In this document: positions 10,447 to 21,665 of the stretch, piece after piece | Numbering within the stretch: the first letter of the stretch is position 1 | Layout of the letters: each line of letters opens with the position of its first letter | Assembly (NCBI GenBank): GCA_001599975.1 | Contig: BCIO01000005.1 | Coordinates: 2,280,508-2,344,507 of the forward strand | Length of the DNA stretch: 64,000 nt | From: Cystobasidiopsis lactophilus | Lineage: Eukaryota; Basidiomycota; Agaricostilbomycetes; Agaricostilbales; Chionosphaeraceae | Direction of reading: 5' to 3' | Notes under the pieces: model-generated | The model's input: only the letters and a program-made list of their open reading frames with translations | The model's database searches: none | Told to the model about the DNA's origin: nothing | Made by a program: the position numbers and the translations under genes

Positions 10447-13400
10447 ATGAGTGTTGGGCCCCAGCCGCCTCACGAGCCCGTCTCAGACAACTGGAAGCGA
10501 GTGCAGAAGGATGTGCTTTTGCGCAAGGCTGCGAACGCCTTCCGGGACAACCTCGCCAATGACAGTGGCAGCGAGCCGTCTGCGCGAAGTGCCACGCCCA
10601 CCGCCGGCCTCCAGCGCTTCTTGAACAAGTCTGCGAAGGGCTCCTTCAACGATGCACAGTCTCTCAATGCCGCCCAGTTTCGCGCCGAGCTCTTTCAAGT
10701 GCGTCGGGGGCGAGGCGCACGTCCCGCGTCGCTTTCGGGCGACCTGGCTCGCTCCAAGAAGGGCAAGGAAAGGGCGGTCGAGGTTGGGGCTGGTACAGAG
10801 ATCCTGGAGCAGCAAGAGTACCTCAACAGGCTGGGCCGGACCCTGACGCGCTTCCAAAGCTTGCCCAACCTCCCGGAGTGGCGGATCGTCTTGGCGGAGC
10901 TCTCGGCGCCTTTCAAGCAGGAGGATGCCATGGAACAGATGCTTGCTTTGCAACTGCTCGACATGATCACCAAGAACTTCCAGAGCTCCCTGCCTGAAGA
11001 GGAGCTGGCGCGATGGGTGCTGGCGCTTCAAGCTGTCCAGTCGACCCGCGTTGAGGTAGCGGTTCGTTTGATTGACATTGCGCAGGTGTAACTGGAATGA
11101 CTGATACCCGATATGCAGACAATTGCTCTGAGGACCCTGGCCACCTTGGTTCGCCGCGCCCCTGCTTCCACCACCAAGCCCATGGGCCGAACCGCGTTTC
11201 GGGCGCTTTTGAGCAAGGCCGTATTGGCAATCGTAGCTGTCAGGCGCCAAGATCGGTCTTCCGCCAGGACAGATGTCCTCTTGCAGCTGCAGGGCGTCTT
11301 AACGCTCCTCAATAGCGGCGACCTGGTCGACCTTTCGGGGGAGGACAAGGAAGCATTTGGGGTCAAGACGACAGAACAAGTCTGCAAGGTCGTCTTTCTG
11401 GAGGCGTTGGTCAAGATTGCTACAGCTACGCCATCCAGCCGCGACTTCATTCTCATCGATGTTCTCCCCAAAGCCTGGATCGGCCCTCGCCATCTACAAG
11501 ATGCACCTGCAGAGCGCCTGCTTGATTCTTTGAGCGAGCTGATCCGCCATTCCTACCCGATCCGGCCAACAGCATCGATCGCCGGCGCCTCCCACACAGA
11601 CCGCGCTAAGGCTGTCTCGAACATCTTGACTGTGCACTACCCCGTCGTTTCACTCACGGCCTTGGACGAGATCCTTCAAGTGTCTGTGCTTGCTTTGGTC
11701 CTGACGGCTTTGGCTGTGGGCGCAGAGCCGCGCCATTTCCTGCAAGACTACTTGGCCACCGCCTGGCAAAAGCTGCCTAACAAGAAGGCTTTGGTGGGGC
11801 AGGCCTGCCGGAAAACTCTGGGCCGCGTACTTGAAGTCTCTGTGCTGGCGGCATTGCTGCCGAAGCTTGAGACCGACCTGGCTACCTGCCTTGCCTCCAG
11901 GCTGCTTCCAGCAACATTCGAGGTGCGCAGATCTCCTGCACGCGCCAAGCTACGCTTGTTAATCGGAATTTAAACAGGCCACTGCGGCTGCTCCGCCAAC
12001 CATCTTGCAAGGACTTGCAACAACCTACCCCACCGCCTTCTACAAACCCCTTTTCGCGCTTGTTTCGAACAGCTACGGCGTTGCTTCCAGCGCGCCTGTT
12101 TCTCTCCTTGCGATAAAGCGCTCCATTGCGAGCCTTGGCGAGCTAAACTACTTCTTCCCGGAGTCAAACACCGCCGAACTAATCTTGGTCCTGCTTTTCC
12201 TCTCCCAAGCCGTCAGCGACAAGGGCTCTCGGGTGGGCGATCAAGTCTCTGGCAAAGAAATTCTGCTGTTCGCACTCCTTCGAGCGGTCCAAAAGATGGC
12301 AGTAGGCACCGAGAGTCAGCTTCCGGTGCACAAGGCTCGCGTCAAAGCCTTTTGCTCTGTATTCGAGCCGCGCTTGGAAGTTCTGCTGCGGAATAAGGTT
12401 GGTGGCTTTACACCATTCGTATGCCTGTGACTGACTCCATTGGTGGACAGCCTGATGCGCTCTCGGACAAAGAGCGCACCCTCCTTGTTCACTTTTTGCG
12501 CGATCTGTGTTTACTCTGCGGTGTGACGAGACGACCTCCATGGCTTGCTTCAGTAGTCGAATGGAGCTCGCAAGCTCTTCAAGGGCAAGCCGCAACGGAT
12601 TACGAGCCCGCAAGAGTATGGCTAGAGGATGTACCTTCGTCCGCCAAAGACGACAAAGGTTCTTCCAAGCGGACCTTAGTGATCGATCGCCAAGCAGCCT
12701 ATCTCAATCTTTTCGCTGCCGTCTATGCCTGTCTGGACTCGTCGGAGCTTATGCTCGTGGCCGAAATGTTCTGGTCAAATTGCCCAGATGTTCGCCAACC
12801 GTGCTTCCGTCCTCTTGTGTAGGTGACTCGTGTGCAAACAGTAATCCAGGTTTAATACGAGCATGCAGTTTCATCGTTTATCAGACAGCAGATCGCTTCC
12901 CCTACGCTTTCCAGACCCGAATCGACGCAGACTTGACCAGGTCTGCTCCTCTTTCTGGTTCTCAAAAGAGCTTTACTCAGCGATCAAACAGCGGCTCCAA
13001 CGTCCGGAAAGCCCAGCTACTGCGCGGTTTGGCTATCTGTATCGCTTGTCGACACAATTTGGCGCAGGCAAACGCCATCACCAGGCGTCCATTCAAAAGC
13101 AACCGCAAAGCCGTTTCTTTCCTTGCCACAGAGATCGGCGAGAGCGAACAAACTCTGAGCAAATCTCTTGGAGCGCGAGTGAAGGCCGAAGCAAGCGACT
13201 TCTCCCTGCTCAGCGCCGACATGATTCGGGACGAATCCGCCACCCACCAAAAGCTGGCTATCAGTAGCATTCATCCCAACTCGACTTTCAGGAAGGAAAA
13301 GCAGGGTCTGAAGGACAACGGAGGTGGCGAGCTTGTGCGCCGGCACTCCTCTCGATCGCGTGGTGCCGCCGGCGTTTTTGTGCCAGCGCTTAGTGAAGCC

Positions 13401-16246
13401 TTCTTGTCGCTGGTCCAGCTTTCTAGGTCGTCTTCAGCTTCGATACAACACGGGGCGTGCGAGATTCTGGTCAGCGCCTTGCGGGATGACAGCACGCGAC
13501 TTCTGCACTCTATCCTGGTCGGACTCCAGGACCATGCCTCGGTCGCCTTCTCGACATCATTGTTCACCCTAGACCTTCTGGTGCAGCTTCTGATACAAAT
13601 ACCTGCCGCCATGCACTTTGTCTTCAACTCGCTCAATGGCCTGCTCAAGATGCAGACGAAGGAGGAGCCACACATCTTCGTCCATACAATGGGCCGCTTG
13701 CTCCCCGCCATTGCCAACTCGGCGCCTGGCGTTCTCGACCTCTGCATCCGGGATGTCCGTAAGAATAAAGTCGAGGTGCGTGGAAGTGATCTCGAGCCAA
13801 AAGGCGAGCAACAGGACTAATACTTCCAGTCTCAGTGGCTGCTGATCGCTTCTGGAGCTTTCGCATTTTCGGCCCCAGCCCCGGATGCCCTACCGCGGAA
13901 GCCACCGGGCGACTACCAGTCGGTTTTGCAGCTGTCCACCATCCGAAGCTCTCAGTACGGCATCCTGCAAAGCTTTCTGCTCCGGGAGAATCGGGAAGAT
14001 GTCTACGCCATCAAATCGGCATTAAAGCACTTCGAGCTACCCCCTGCTCAATTGAATCGCTCCCACAATGCCGCCATCGATCGCGACTGGATGTCAATCG
14101 AGCTCGTCAGCAAGCTCATGGCCATGGCCTGGCTCCAGATGCTGGCAACCCTCTTTTCAACCCTCAGTCCCCAGTTTAGCGAGAAGACGGAGCTCGCAAG
14201 GCTGCTGGGTTCTATCGGCCTGATTCTCCAGCGACACGGCACCGATCCGCCAGTTGCAGCGCTCGCCTGCCAGACTTGCCTTGCCGCTGTTCGGTGAGTC
14301 ACTTTGTTTCATGATAATTTTATCCCTCAAAGTGGTGCAAATCAAGGATGAATCGCCTCTTCGCCGCTGGCGGCTGCTACGCATTTGTGCTGCCGCCACT
14401 ATTCGCAGCATATACCAGCCCACTAGCCAGCAAAGCCGTCAAGGCGGCCATTTGCACCACCTGGCGTGGCTTCTTTGAGGTGCACACTGACTCGTTTGCC
14501 TTGCAAGCGTTGGACGCCGTCGCATCCATGCCGGCACCAAACGCTCTAGACTTCTTCGACCTGATGCAGGCTGCCTACAACTCCTCTGACACGAGCATCA
14601 ACACTTTGTCCGCCATGTCAGGCGTTGTGCCACCGCTGGCCGGCCAGCCAGCCTTGCACTCGCAGCACGACGACAATGTGGCCTCCTTCGAGGAGTTCTT
14701 CATTCGCCTGTTCATGACGGCACTGACGACCAAAGGCGTCCACTCGGATTCGATTTTATACCTTCGCCTCCTTGCGGGCACATCCGGTCGGCTTTCCGGT
14801 GCCCACGGCATGCTCCAGGACAGCACCGACGCTTTGCATTCACTCTTTGGTCGATCAAACTTCGCCGAGGAAGAAAAGACGCGCCTATCTCTGCAGGATG
14901 CGCTTTTGAGCTTGAACGCTTGCATGGTGGGGGCAACAAAGAGGACCGACTGGGCAGAGCACAGCAGCCTGGCCTTGTGTCGAGCTCTCAGCAGCAAGTC
15001 GTCACCCGCTGTTGTCGACTACGTCGAGGCAGTACTCGCGCTTCCTCCGACACCCAGCACCAATTCCATCGACTCGGCTTTGCAACATCTAGCACCAATC
15101 CTGGCCACGGGGTTTGTGGCGTCCAACATGGAAAAGGCGTTCGACACTTTGTCCATGGCTTTCGCCAAGGAAGAGTGGTCAGAGAACAGCAAACAGATAC
15201 TGGCCTCGAGGGTCCTGGAGCCAATCTTTGCGGGCCTCTCCGCCAAGCGTGGGGACCCTAGCCCTCCAGCGACTCCAGTCCGATGCGCCGCTGTCGTCAC
15301 TGCGCAGGTGGCGGACGGGAGCTGGATCGATTGGAAGACAGTACTACCGCCGACGCTGCAGAGCGAGGTCTGGCTGCGCGAGGTGGCGCTGCCAATTGCT
15401 TGCAACCTCAAGCAGCATCCCACGCTCTCCGGCCCGCAATCTCTGTCCCAGACGCAAAGGGCCTGGACCGCCCTCTGCCATTACTTGACAGAATCGCCAC
15501 ACCACATTCACTTGCGCATCTCTGTGCTCAAGATCGCCATCATCCGCGGCGGCAAGAGCCTCGATGGGGTGCCCGGCATTTGGGCGACTGTCGCACGCCA
15601 TATTTCGTCCACATTTCCTCCATCCCAGGCTTCATTCCGCTGGATTCACCACACAGACGCCCCCGTCTCCCTCAAAGATATTGCGCAATGGTCGCTGGCC
15701 GAGTTCCTAACCTGCTTCGCCTCACCCCTCAATCTTCACCTGTACCATTGGGTCCGCGACCTTCTCTCTGCTCTCGAAACTGGATACCGTCGCCCCAAAT
15801 CAAGCCAAGCGCTGGCTGCACCCACGTTGGCTCGCACAGGCTCCAGGGACAAGGCGCGCCCGTCGCGCAGCCGATTGGTGTCCTCCGCCATTTTTGAGCG
15901 ACCAATCTCGCGCAACATCGCCCTTGTGGACCTCAAACGTCGTCCAAGCCTGCGAGACGACTCGAATTTGCCCAATGGCTTTCAAATTCGCCACCTTGGC
16001 TTGCGGTCACCATCGCCTCAACGGATGGCCACTCCGCTGTCGCCCGTGCCCTCTCCTCAGCCCCAAGGGCTGGAAGCACATGCCAGAGAGAACACTATCA
16101 GAAGGATTGCGGCCGTACAGCACGCGCTCGGCGAGCCGGTGCTCGACGCTTTTGACGGACTCGAGGAGCCATCCTGGTTCCCATGCTGGACCGAGGAAGA
16201 GGCGCTCAATCTAGTGCTCGATGAGATCGCGCAGCAGCAGAACTAG
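10447..16246 (+). CDS. Large helical-repeat (HEAT/ARM-like) protein, unassigned
   Basis: Spliced reading gives about 1,830 residues in seven exons. It starts MSVGPQPPHEPVSDNWKR at the ATG at 10447. Introns lie near 11086 (33 nt), 11923, 12398, 12819, 13775 and 14294, each with GT-AG ends and each removing an in-frame stop or shift. The body is alternating amphipathic helices with Leu/Ala-rich pairs typical of HEAT/ARM solenoids, for example LQLLDMITKNFQSSLPEEEL and VLALVLTALAVG. The C-terminal 150 residues are basic and Ser/Pro-rich (SPSPQRMATPLSPVPSPQP), likely disordered and phosphorylated, and the protein ends EEPSWFPCWTEEEALNLVLD. No signal peptide or confident transmembrane span. I considered DUF1765/UNC80-like, EFR3-like and cell-morphogenesis proteins and cannot choose between them. 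Confidence 0.75.
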
Positions 16247-16489
16247 AACCTTGTAGAATGCACGCACGCCTCTGCCACAATTCGCGAATCTCCTCGAAGC
16301 CGTTGAGCGGCGCTCCTGAGAGCTTCGAACGTTTTCTTTGAACTTGGCGGCCACGACCTGCGATAAAGTTGCGATTGACCGACGTGCCTCTGAGTGAAGC
16401 TCAGCGTGCTTTGCGAGGGCCCTCGAAGCGTCGGAGAGTCGCCTTGATCCGCAATCCACGCCTCTTCGATTCAAGTTGGGGCTCAAAAG

Positions 16490-17338
16490 ATGAAGGACGA
16501 TTGGGCGCAGATGCCGCCTCTGCGAGTGCTCTGGGACCCTTTCCCAGACCCGCCCCCTTCTGTTGTCTGGATTTGCTTCATCTTCAGGGTGGGTCCTACG
16601 TCGGGCGGCGTCGATTTCGTCCGTTAACGGTCTTGGCTCCAGATGCTGTCCTACGCTCTCATCACGCCTGTCATGTTAGCCCTTTCTTCCTCCGACGATT
16701 CAATCCCATACTGAATGGCGAAATGGACAGGGTTCTGCTGCTCCTCGACTTTCGTAAGTTCGCTGAATCGCGGCGGAGCCGTTTGGGTTTGATTAAGGAG
16801 CCGCTCCTGTGCAGTGTCCTACGTCTACTTCCGCTTTGTGCACCAGCCCTTTGGCCAAGCGAGAACGTGAGTTTGTTGTATTGACGCCCCTTCCGGAGGG
16901 TAATTACAAGAGTTGGAGCAGCATGGTGTTTAAGCAAGTTCGCACGAGCAAGCTGGTGGCCCGATACAGTTCGAGCTCCAACGTCTCGCCTGTCACCTCT
17001 CCCGACCTCTCGCCGATCGCTTCCCCTAGGCTGCGCACGACTGCGCTCGCCACAGAGCCCTCGCTGTCCGCTATTCACAAACGCACCAACATCACCCTGC
17101 TCGAACCTGACACCCAAACGATGGCCTCTCGCCCTGTTCGGACAAGGCGCGATTCGATGAAAAGAGCCCGCGCGACGTCGGTGGGCGTGGAGGGAGTGTG
17201 AGTCGTGCCCGCTGCTGCCACTTATCGCCAACGTTCTAATTCGCTCTCGGAATCAGCATGGGCTTCCGCAGTCCCTCGCCTGAGTCCATACCTTTACCGC
17301 CGGAGGACGAGTTGGATTGGATCACGCCCTCTCCGTGA
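16490..17338 (+). CDS. Small membrane-anchored protein, unassigned
   Basis: The start is MKDDWAQMPPLRVLWDPFPD (ATG at 16490). Five exons can be joined in frame with introns of about 54-75 nt; for example the intron at 16674-16729 joins PVM to VLLLLDF and the next joins DFL to SYVYFRFVHQPFG. The N-terminal part is hydrophobic with two adjacent probable membrane segments (VVWICFIFRMLSYALITPVM and VLLLLDFLSYVYF). After these comes a basic Ser/Thr-rich cytosolic-type tail with TSPDLSPIASP, and the end is PLPPEDELDWITPSP. Length is about 165-180 residues. I recognise the style of a fungal membrane protein but no named family. It starts 244 bp after the helical-repeat gene and is convergent with the HMMR-like gene. 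Confidence 0.6.
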
Positions 17339-17550
17339 CCACGGGCCTAGAGCGAGAGGAGGAGGGTCGGCCTCTTCTCCCGCATCTCTGTACAGCTATC
17401 CGAGCCGCCGAAATGTGTTGTTCCCGCAGTCTCAACAACATAACGAACAACCACCTCTTTGTTGACGATGGTGAATGACGCTTGAAATATCAGCATGTTA
17501 ATACCAGAAAGAATTCCGCGAGCGCAAGCTCACCTCACCCCTTTCTTGTG

Positions 17551-19142
17551 CTAAGCGGCCATCTTCCGCAGTGCGGCGACGGAAGCCATCTTGGACCGGT
17601 TGATCGACGGCTTGCGCATGGATGCAGAGGCCCTACGAGGGGGTGCGGCCATGTTGGAAGCATCGGTGAGGATGCCTGCGGCTGCTCGGCGGACCGACTT
17701 GGTCAGGCTGGACGTTTTTGGCATGTCTTCTACTGCCTTAAGCGCATTGAGCTCTGAGAGCAGCTCCGAGTTCTCCGCTTTGAGGGCGTCCAGGGCAGCC
17801 ATGGCCATGAGGTGCTTCTTCTTGGCTTCGGTCAGCTCTTGCCGAATCTTCTGCACTTGAAGGATCCGCTGGCGAGGGTTCTGGTGGCCAATAAGTTGCG
17901 CGTTGAGCTCGGACAGCTGTGCGGCGTCCTCCTCGGCTAGGTTGTTTCGCGCTGCTAGCTCAGACACCTTGACGCACAACTGGGCGTGGGCCTCTTGCAG
18001 GCCTTGATAGTCGGTCAGCTGGTCCTCCAGTCTTGAGACCTCTTCGGTGAGGTGCGCTTCGGTGGCTCGGCTTTGAGTTAACAGGCTCGCCAGTTTGGAC
18101 CGGTGAGACTCGGCGTCCTGCGCTTGCTGGATAGTGTGGTCGAGCTCGTCTGCCAGCTTGTCCACCTCTTCCTGCATCGTCTTGAGATCTTCCTCCCGTC
18201 CTTCCTTCTCTTCTGCGAGTTTCCCCTCCGCGCTCCCTAGCTCCTTCTGCAGGCCTTCCACCTTGGCCTGCGCCGCCTTCACCGCCTTGGTCTCGCTCTT
18301 GAGGTCGGCTTCAAGCTGGTTGCGCTCCACGTTCAAGGCGGAGAGCTGCTTCTTGGTGGACGAGTGCATGGCCCGAACAGTGGCGAGCTCCGCCGCGACG
18401 TCTTCGGTTTTGCCGAGGTCGATCAGGCTGGAAAGCGTGTGAAATTGGAACGCCAGGGCATGCTCTTGCTCTACTGAGACTCGATAAGCCTTGACTTCCT
18501 TCCTGGCGGTCAAAAGGTCGGCGTGGCTGGTGGCCAGCTCTTTGGCGGCGAGGTGGCGGTCTTGGGCAGCCTGCTGGCGGTCTGCAAGTGCTTCCTTCGA
18601 GACGTACGCCAGATGGTCCGATAGGTCTGAGACTGAGTCCTGCAGCACGTTGCGCTCGTCCTCCAGCTGGGCAATGACGCCCAGCAGTTCGGCGATGGAG
18701 CTGTCCCGGTCAGCGCACTTGCGTTCGAACCGAAGCAGCTGGAACTGGGAGGCCAGCAGCTCTTGGTCCTTGGCCTTGATCTGCTTCGATTGGGCCTCGG
18801 TGTAGTAGGTGAACAGCTGCTGGGTCTGGAGAAGCGTCGAGCGGCCCGAAGCGGCTTTGTTTTGCAGGTCGGCCACTTGCCCTTCGAGCTTGGCCACTTG
18901 CTGCTTGCTCTGCTGTAGCTCCTTCTTGAGGTCAGAGGCGGCCTTCTGGCGCATGGCTTTGGAGGCGGCATGAGCGTCGACGAGGGCGTCAAACTTGGAG
19001 CGCTGTTTGGAGGCGTTCAATGTCTAGCGAGCTCCTTCTATCGCAAGCGGCAGGCCGGACAACGCACCAAGAACGGGATCTCGGCGTTCTGAGCCAACAA
19101 CGTTTGGATCTGCCCTCGCAGCTGGTCTTCCAGGTCGGCCAT
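17551..19142 (-). CDS. HMMR/RHAMM C-terminal-like coiled-coil protein
   Basis: A long coiled coil of about 515 residues in two exons. Exon 1 starts MADLEDQLRGQIQTLLAQ at the ATG at 19142. A 44-nt intron near 19025-19068 joins IPFL to TLNASKQRSKFDAL. The body is heptad-rich almost throughout. Near residue 420, ELNAQLIGHQNPRQRILQVQ matches the hallmark of the HMMR C-terminal domain (family consensus around LxxQLxGHQNxKQKI), followed by a basic Ser/Ala-rich tail ending ASVAALRKMAA. In animals this domain serves spindle and microtubule targeting; a similar role here is inference. A further N-terminal exon upstream of 19142 is possible, since the upstream frame is open. Confidence 0.75.
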
Positions 19143-20319
19143 GGCGTCTTCTCGAGCGTTGGTCGTGGGCGGAAGAAAAGTAAACAAGCCCACCTCTTTC
19201 CTCTTTGATGAGCAGCCGAGCCGGTTTGTGGCTTGCGAGGCTGCACAGTGGATACTACTAGTGGTTTCCACTGCCTCGGCGTATAGGGAAGCCCTTTTGC
19301 AATACCACTTGCTGGCGACCTCGCGCGGAGAGCGTCGAAAACTCCTTGACCTGGGACGGCCGAGTTCTCTGCACTTGACTGAAATGTGCTTTGCCAGCAT
19401 GTCAAATGTATCTACTTCAAGCTGGTGTGGCCGTCGATTGCTCTGCCGTTGCTTCTTGGCGTTCCCTGCTGCCTTGGCTGGTCATTTTGCTGTTTCGTCT
19501 GTTCCGCTCCTTGTGTTCTGTCCTTTAAATGTCACCAAATCGAGCGAATGGTATCACAAGAGCATCGCAAGGGGACCATTTGGTCGTTTCACCACCGAAA
19601 TTTCGTCGGCCTCCACTACCTTTCGCCGCCGACTTCCTTCTTGAACCGGCTACGCCCCTGCCTGGTGGAGCTGAGCGTCCTCAAACTCTAAATGTTGACT
19701 CAATGAAGTCGTCGCAAGCGGCTGTTGGGCTTGATGGACCTGTGGATCCGGCAACTCAGCGCTCGAGCACCATTTCCCGCCACCATCGCCCCAGAAGAGC
19801 GCGCGATCTTCGGCCTCACTGCCAACGATGGCCAGCGCGGGTCACGGCTTCCTCAGAGGTCTACGTTCATCCCGCTGGTGTGTCCAAGCTTCGAGCGGAA
19901 GCAGCGCCACTTGCGAGCTGCTTCTGGCTCCTGACTTCTTAAAGCCAGTGAGCTCAATGGGAACAAGATCAGTAAGCATGTAGTGATCTATTACATCTTG
20001 TTGCAACGAGGGCTAGGTCCCAGAAAGCGTCCCGGTTGAGAAGCCAAGACTTGGCAAGAGCGGTGGACCAGAGTGCTTTGGAGACGGGCTGCTGTGGCCC
20101 AGTCACAGCTCTGTCTAAGACCATCTTGCAATCTCAGTAGCACCCCTGGAGTATAGTCCACCACCACTTGAGCGCACCCACAGCCCCAGCACTCCGTCGG
20201 CCCGGAGGAAGCTTCACGGGGGCCTTGCCATTCCTGGAGTGCATCGGCCAGAATTCTCTGTTTGAGCTTCGGTCGACGGTCTCTCGCGCAACCTACAACA
20301 GAGCAAATACACAACAGAC
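19143..20319. other. Intergenic stretch between two divergent genes, nothing recognised
   Basis: About 1.2 kb lies between the HMMR-like gene (minus) and the E2 gene (plus). Several overlapping open frames exist, the longest 167 codons, none with a recognisable domain. It probably holds both promoters and perhaps an unseen N-terminal exon of the coiled-coil gene. Confidence 0.4.
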
Positions 20320-21209
20320 ATGGCGTCGCCGCGCAGGAGGATTGAGACGGATGTGATGAAGCTGCTCATGAGCGACTACGAGGTCAACCTGGTGCGCCTC
20401 GAGCCCTCCGCCCCCCCTTGTGCTCCCCAGGCCTGGTTTTTGACTGGACTGCGAGCAGGTCAATGACAATATGCAAGAGTTCTACGTCCGGTTTCATGGC
20501 CCAGCAGAGAGTGAGTAGCACTTGGCCTCTCCGCCTTTCGCTTGGTCCCTGCGCCGAGGCTTATCGGCTTGCTCGAACAGCGCCGTTCGCGGGTGGCGTG
20601 TGGAAGGTGCACGTCGAGCTACCAGACCAGTATCCATACAAGAGCCCGTCCATCGGCTTCATGAACAAGATCTTCCACCCGAATATCGACGAGCTCTCCG
20701 GCAGCGTGTGCTTGGATGTCATCAAGTGCGCCTTCTTGGCCGTTGCCCCTCTTGATTAGACCAACGTGCTGACTGTGTGCGCAGTACCACCTGGTCCCCC
20801 ATGTTCGACATGATCAATATCTTCGAGGTCTTCTTGCCACAGCTGCTCCGCTACCCGAACCCGGCGGACCCGCTCAACGGCGAAGCGGCCGCCTTGCTCA
20901 TGCGGGAACCCAAAGCGTACGACAACAAGGTCAAAGGTGGGATGGCGTTTCCCGTTTGCCCCTGATTTGCGGGCAAGTGGCTCACCCAGGTCGTCCGGCA
21001 GATTATGTCAACCGATTCGCCACCAAGCAAATGGCAGACGAGGCCGGCGGCTCGGACGAGGAGGACGAGTCGGACGAGGAGATGTCCGATATAGGCTCTC
21101 TCTCAGATAACGACGAGGTACGTTGAGCCCGAACTCCTTACAGACTGAAAGGTGCACTGCTTACGTCGTGGCCTGCCTGGTACAGCCTGCTGGCGACATG
21201 GAGATGTGA
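20320..21209 (+). CDS. UBC8: Ubiquitin-conjugating enzyme E2 (UBC8/UBE2H type)
   Basis: E2 enzyme that takes ubiquitin from E1. Yeast Ubc8 works with the GID E3 in degrading gluconeogenic enzymes. The start is [20 protein letters not shown], characteristic of this E2 class. The fold is complete: [41 protein letters not shown], then SVCLDVI with the active-site Cys, [19 protein letters not shown], and [13 protein letters not shown]. The C-terminal tail is acidic ([14 protein letters not shown] in the Ubc8 style), and a last exon adds PAGDMEM before the stop at 21207-21209. About five introns. The HPN and catalytic Cys motifs are intact, so it should be active. Confidence 0.92.
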
Positions 21210-21665
21210 AGGCCCTTCTCCACCGCTCCCGCTTACATACCACACTCACACCACCGTCCACAACTTATTACGGCATTTTCTCCTTCCCCCATCGCATTTC
21301 TTCTGTTCCCACCCTTGACACCCAAACCCACCCATCTCATTCTTTGCAACGATTCTCACGCGCGCGCCTCCTTCTCCCTCTCTGGCCGATGTCCTGTACT
21401 AATAGCCTCTCTTGCGCTGTCCCATGGCCCATTTCTTTCTCTCGTTCCCCCCATAGCCTCACACCCATTTTTGCGTTTTACCCTCTAGGTGGCAACCGAT
21501 AGGGCCTGTGACCTAGAATTCCTCTCACTCTCTCCACACTTTGCAAGCCAAATAGAATAAAGTCGTCTTATAAAGATAAGGCAAAGGATCCCGTCCCCCC
21601 TTTCGAATAAAGTACATCCCAAAAGAATAAACACTTGGTTTTCCCCCGTTGTTGTCCAAGTATCT
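21210..21665. other. Pyrimidine-rich intergenic stretch between convergent genes
   Basis: This is strongly C/T-rich on the plus strand from about 21230 to 21480 and AT-richer from 21540 to 21640. It is likely the 3' UTRs and terminators of the E2 gene and the Ser/Pro-rich gene. No gene seen. Confidence 0.5.

Noticed and set aside
10483-11250. 255-codon minus-strand frame
   Set aside because: Antisense shadow of the helical-repeat gene in GC-rich sequence, with no domain.
12507-13820. Single 437-codon plus-strand frame
   Set aside because: It is the reading of a real exon that continues through an intron upstream. The exon belongs to the large helical-repeat gene and only part of the frame is coding.
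19386-19942. Open frames between the HMMR-like and E2 genes
   Set aside because: They overlap one another in different frames, have no domain, and lack splice-consistent extensions.
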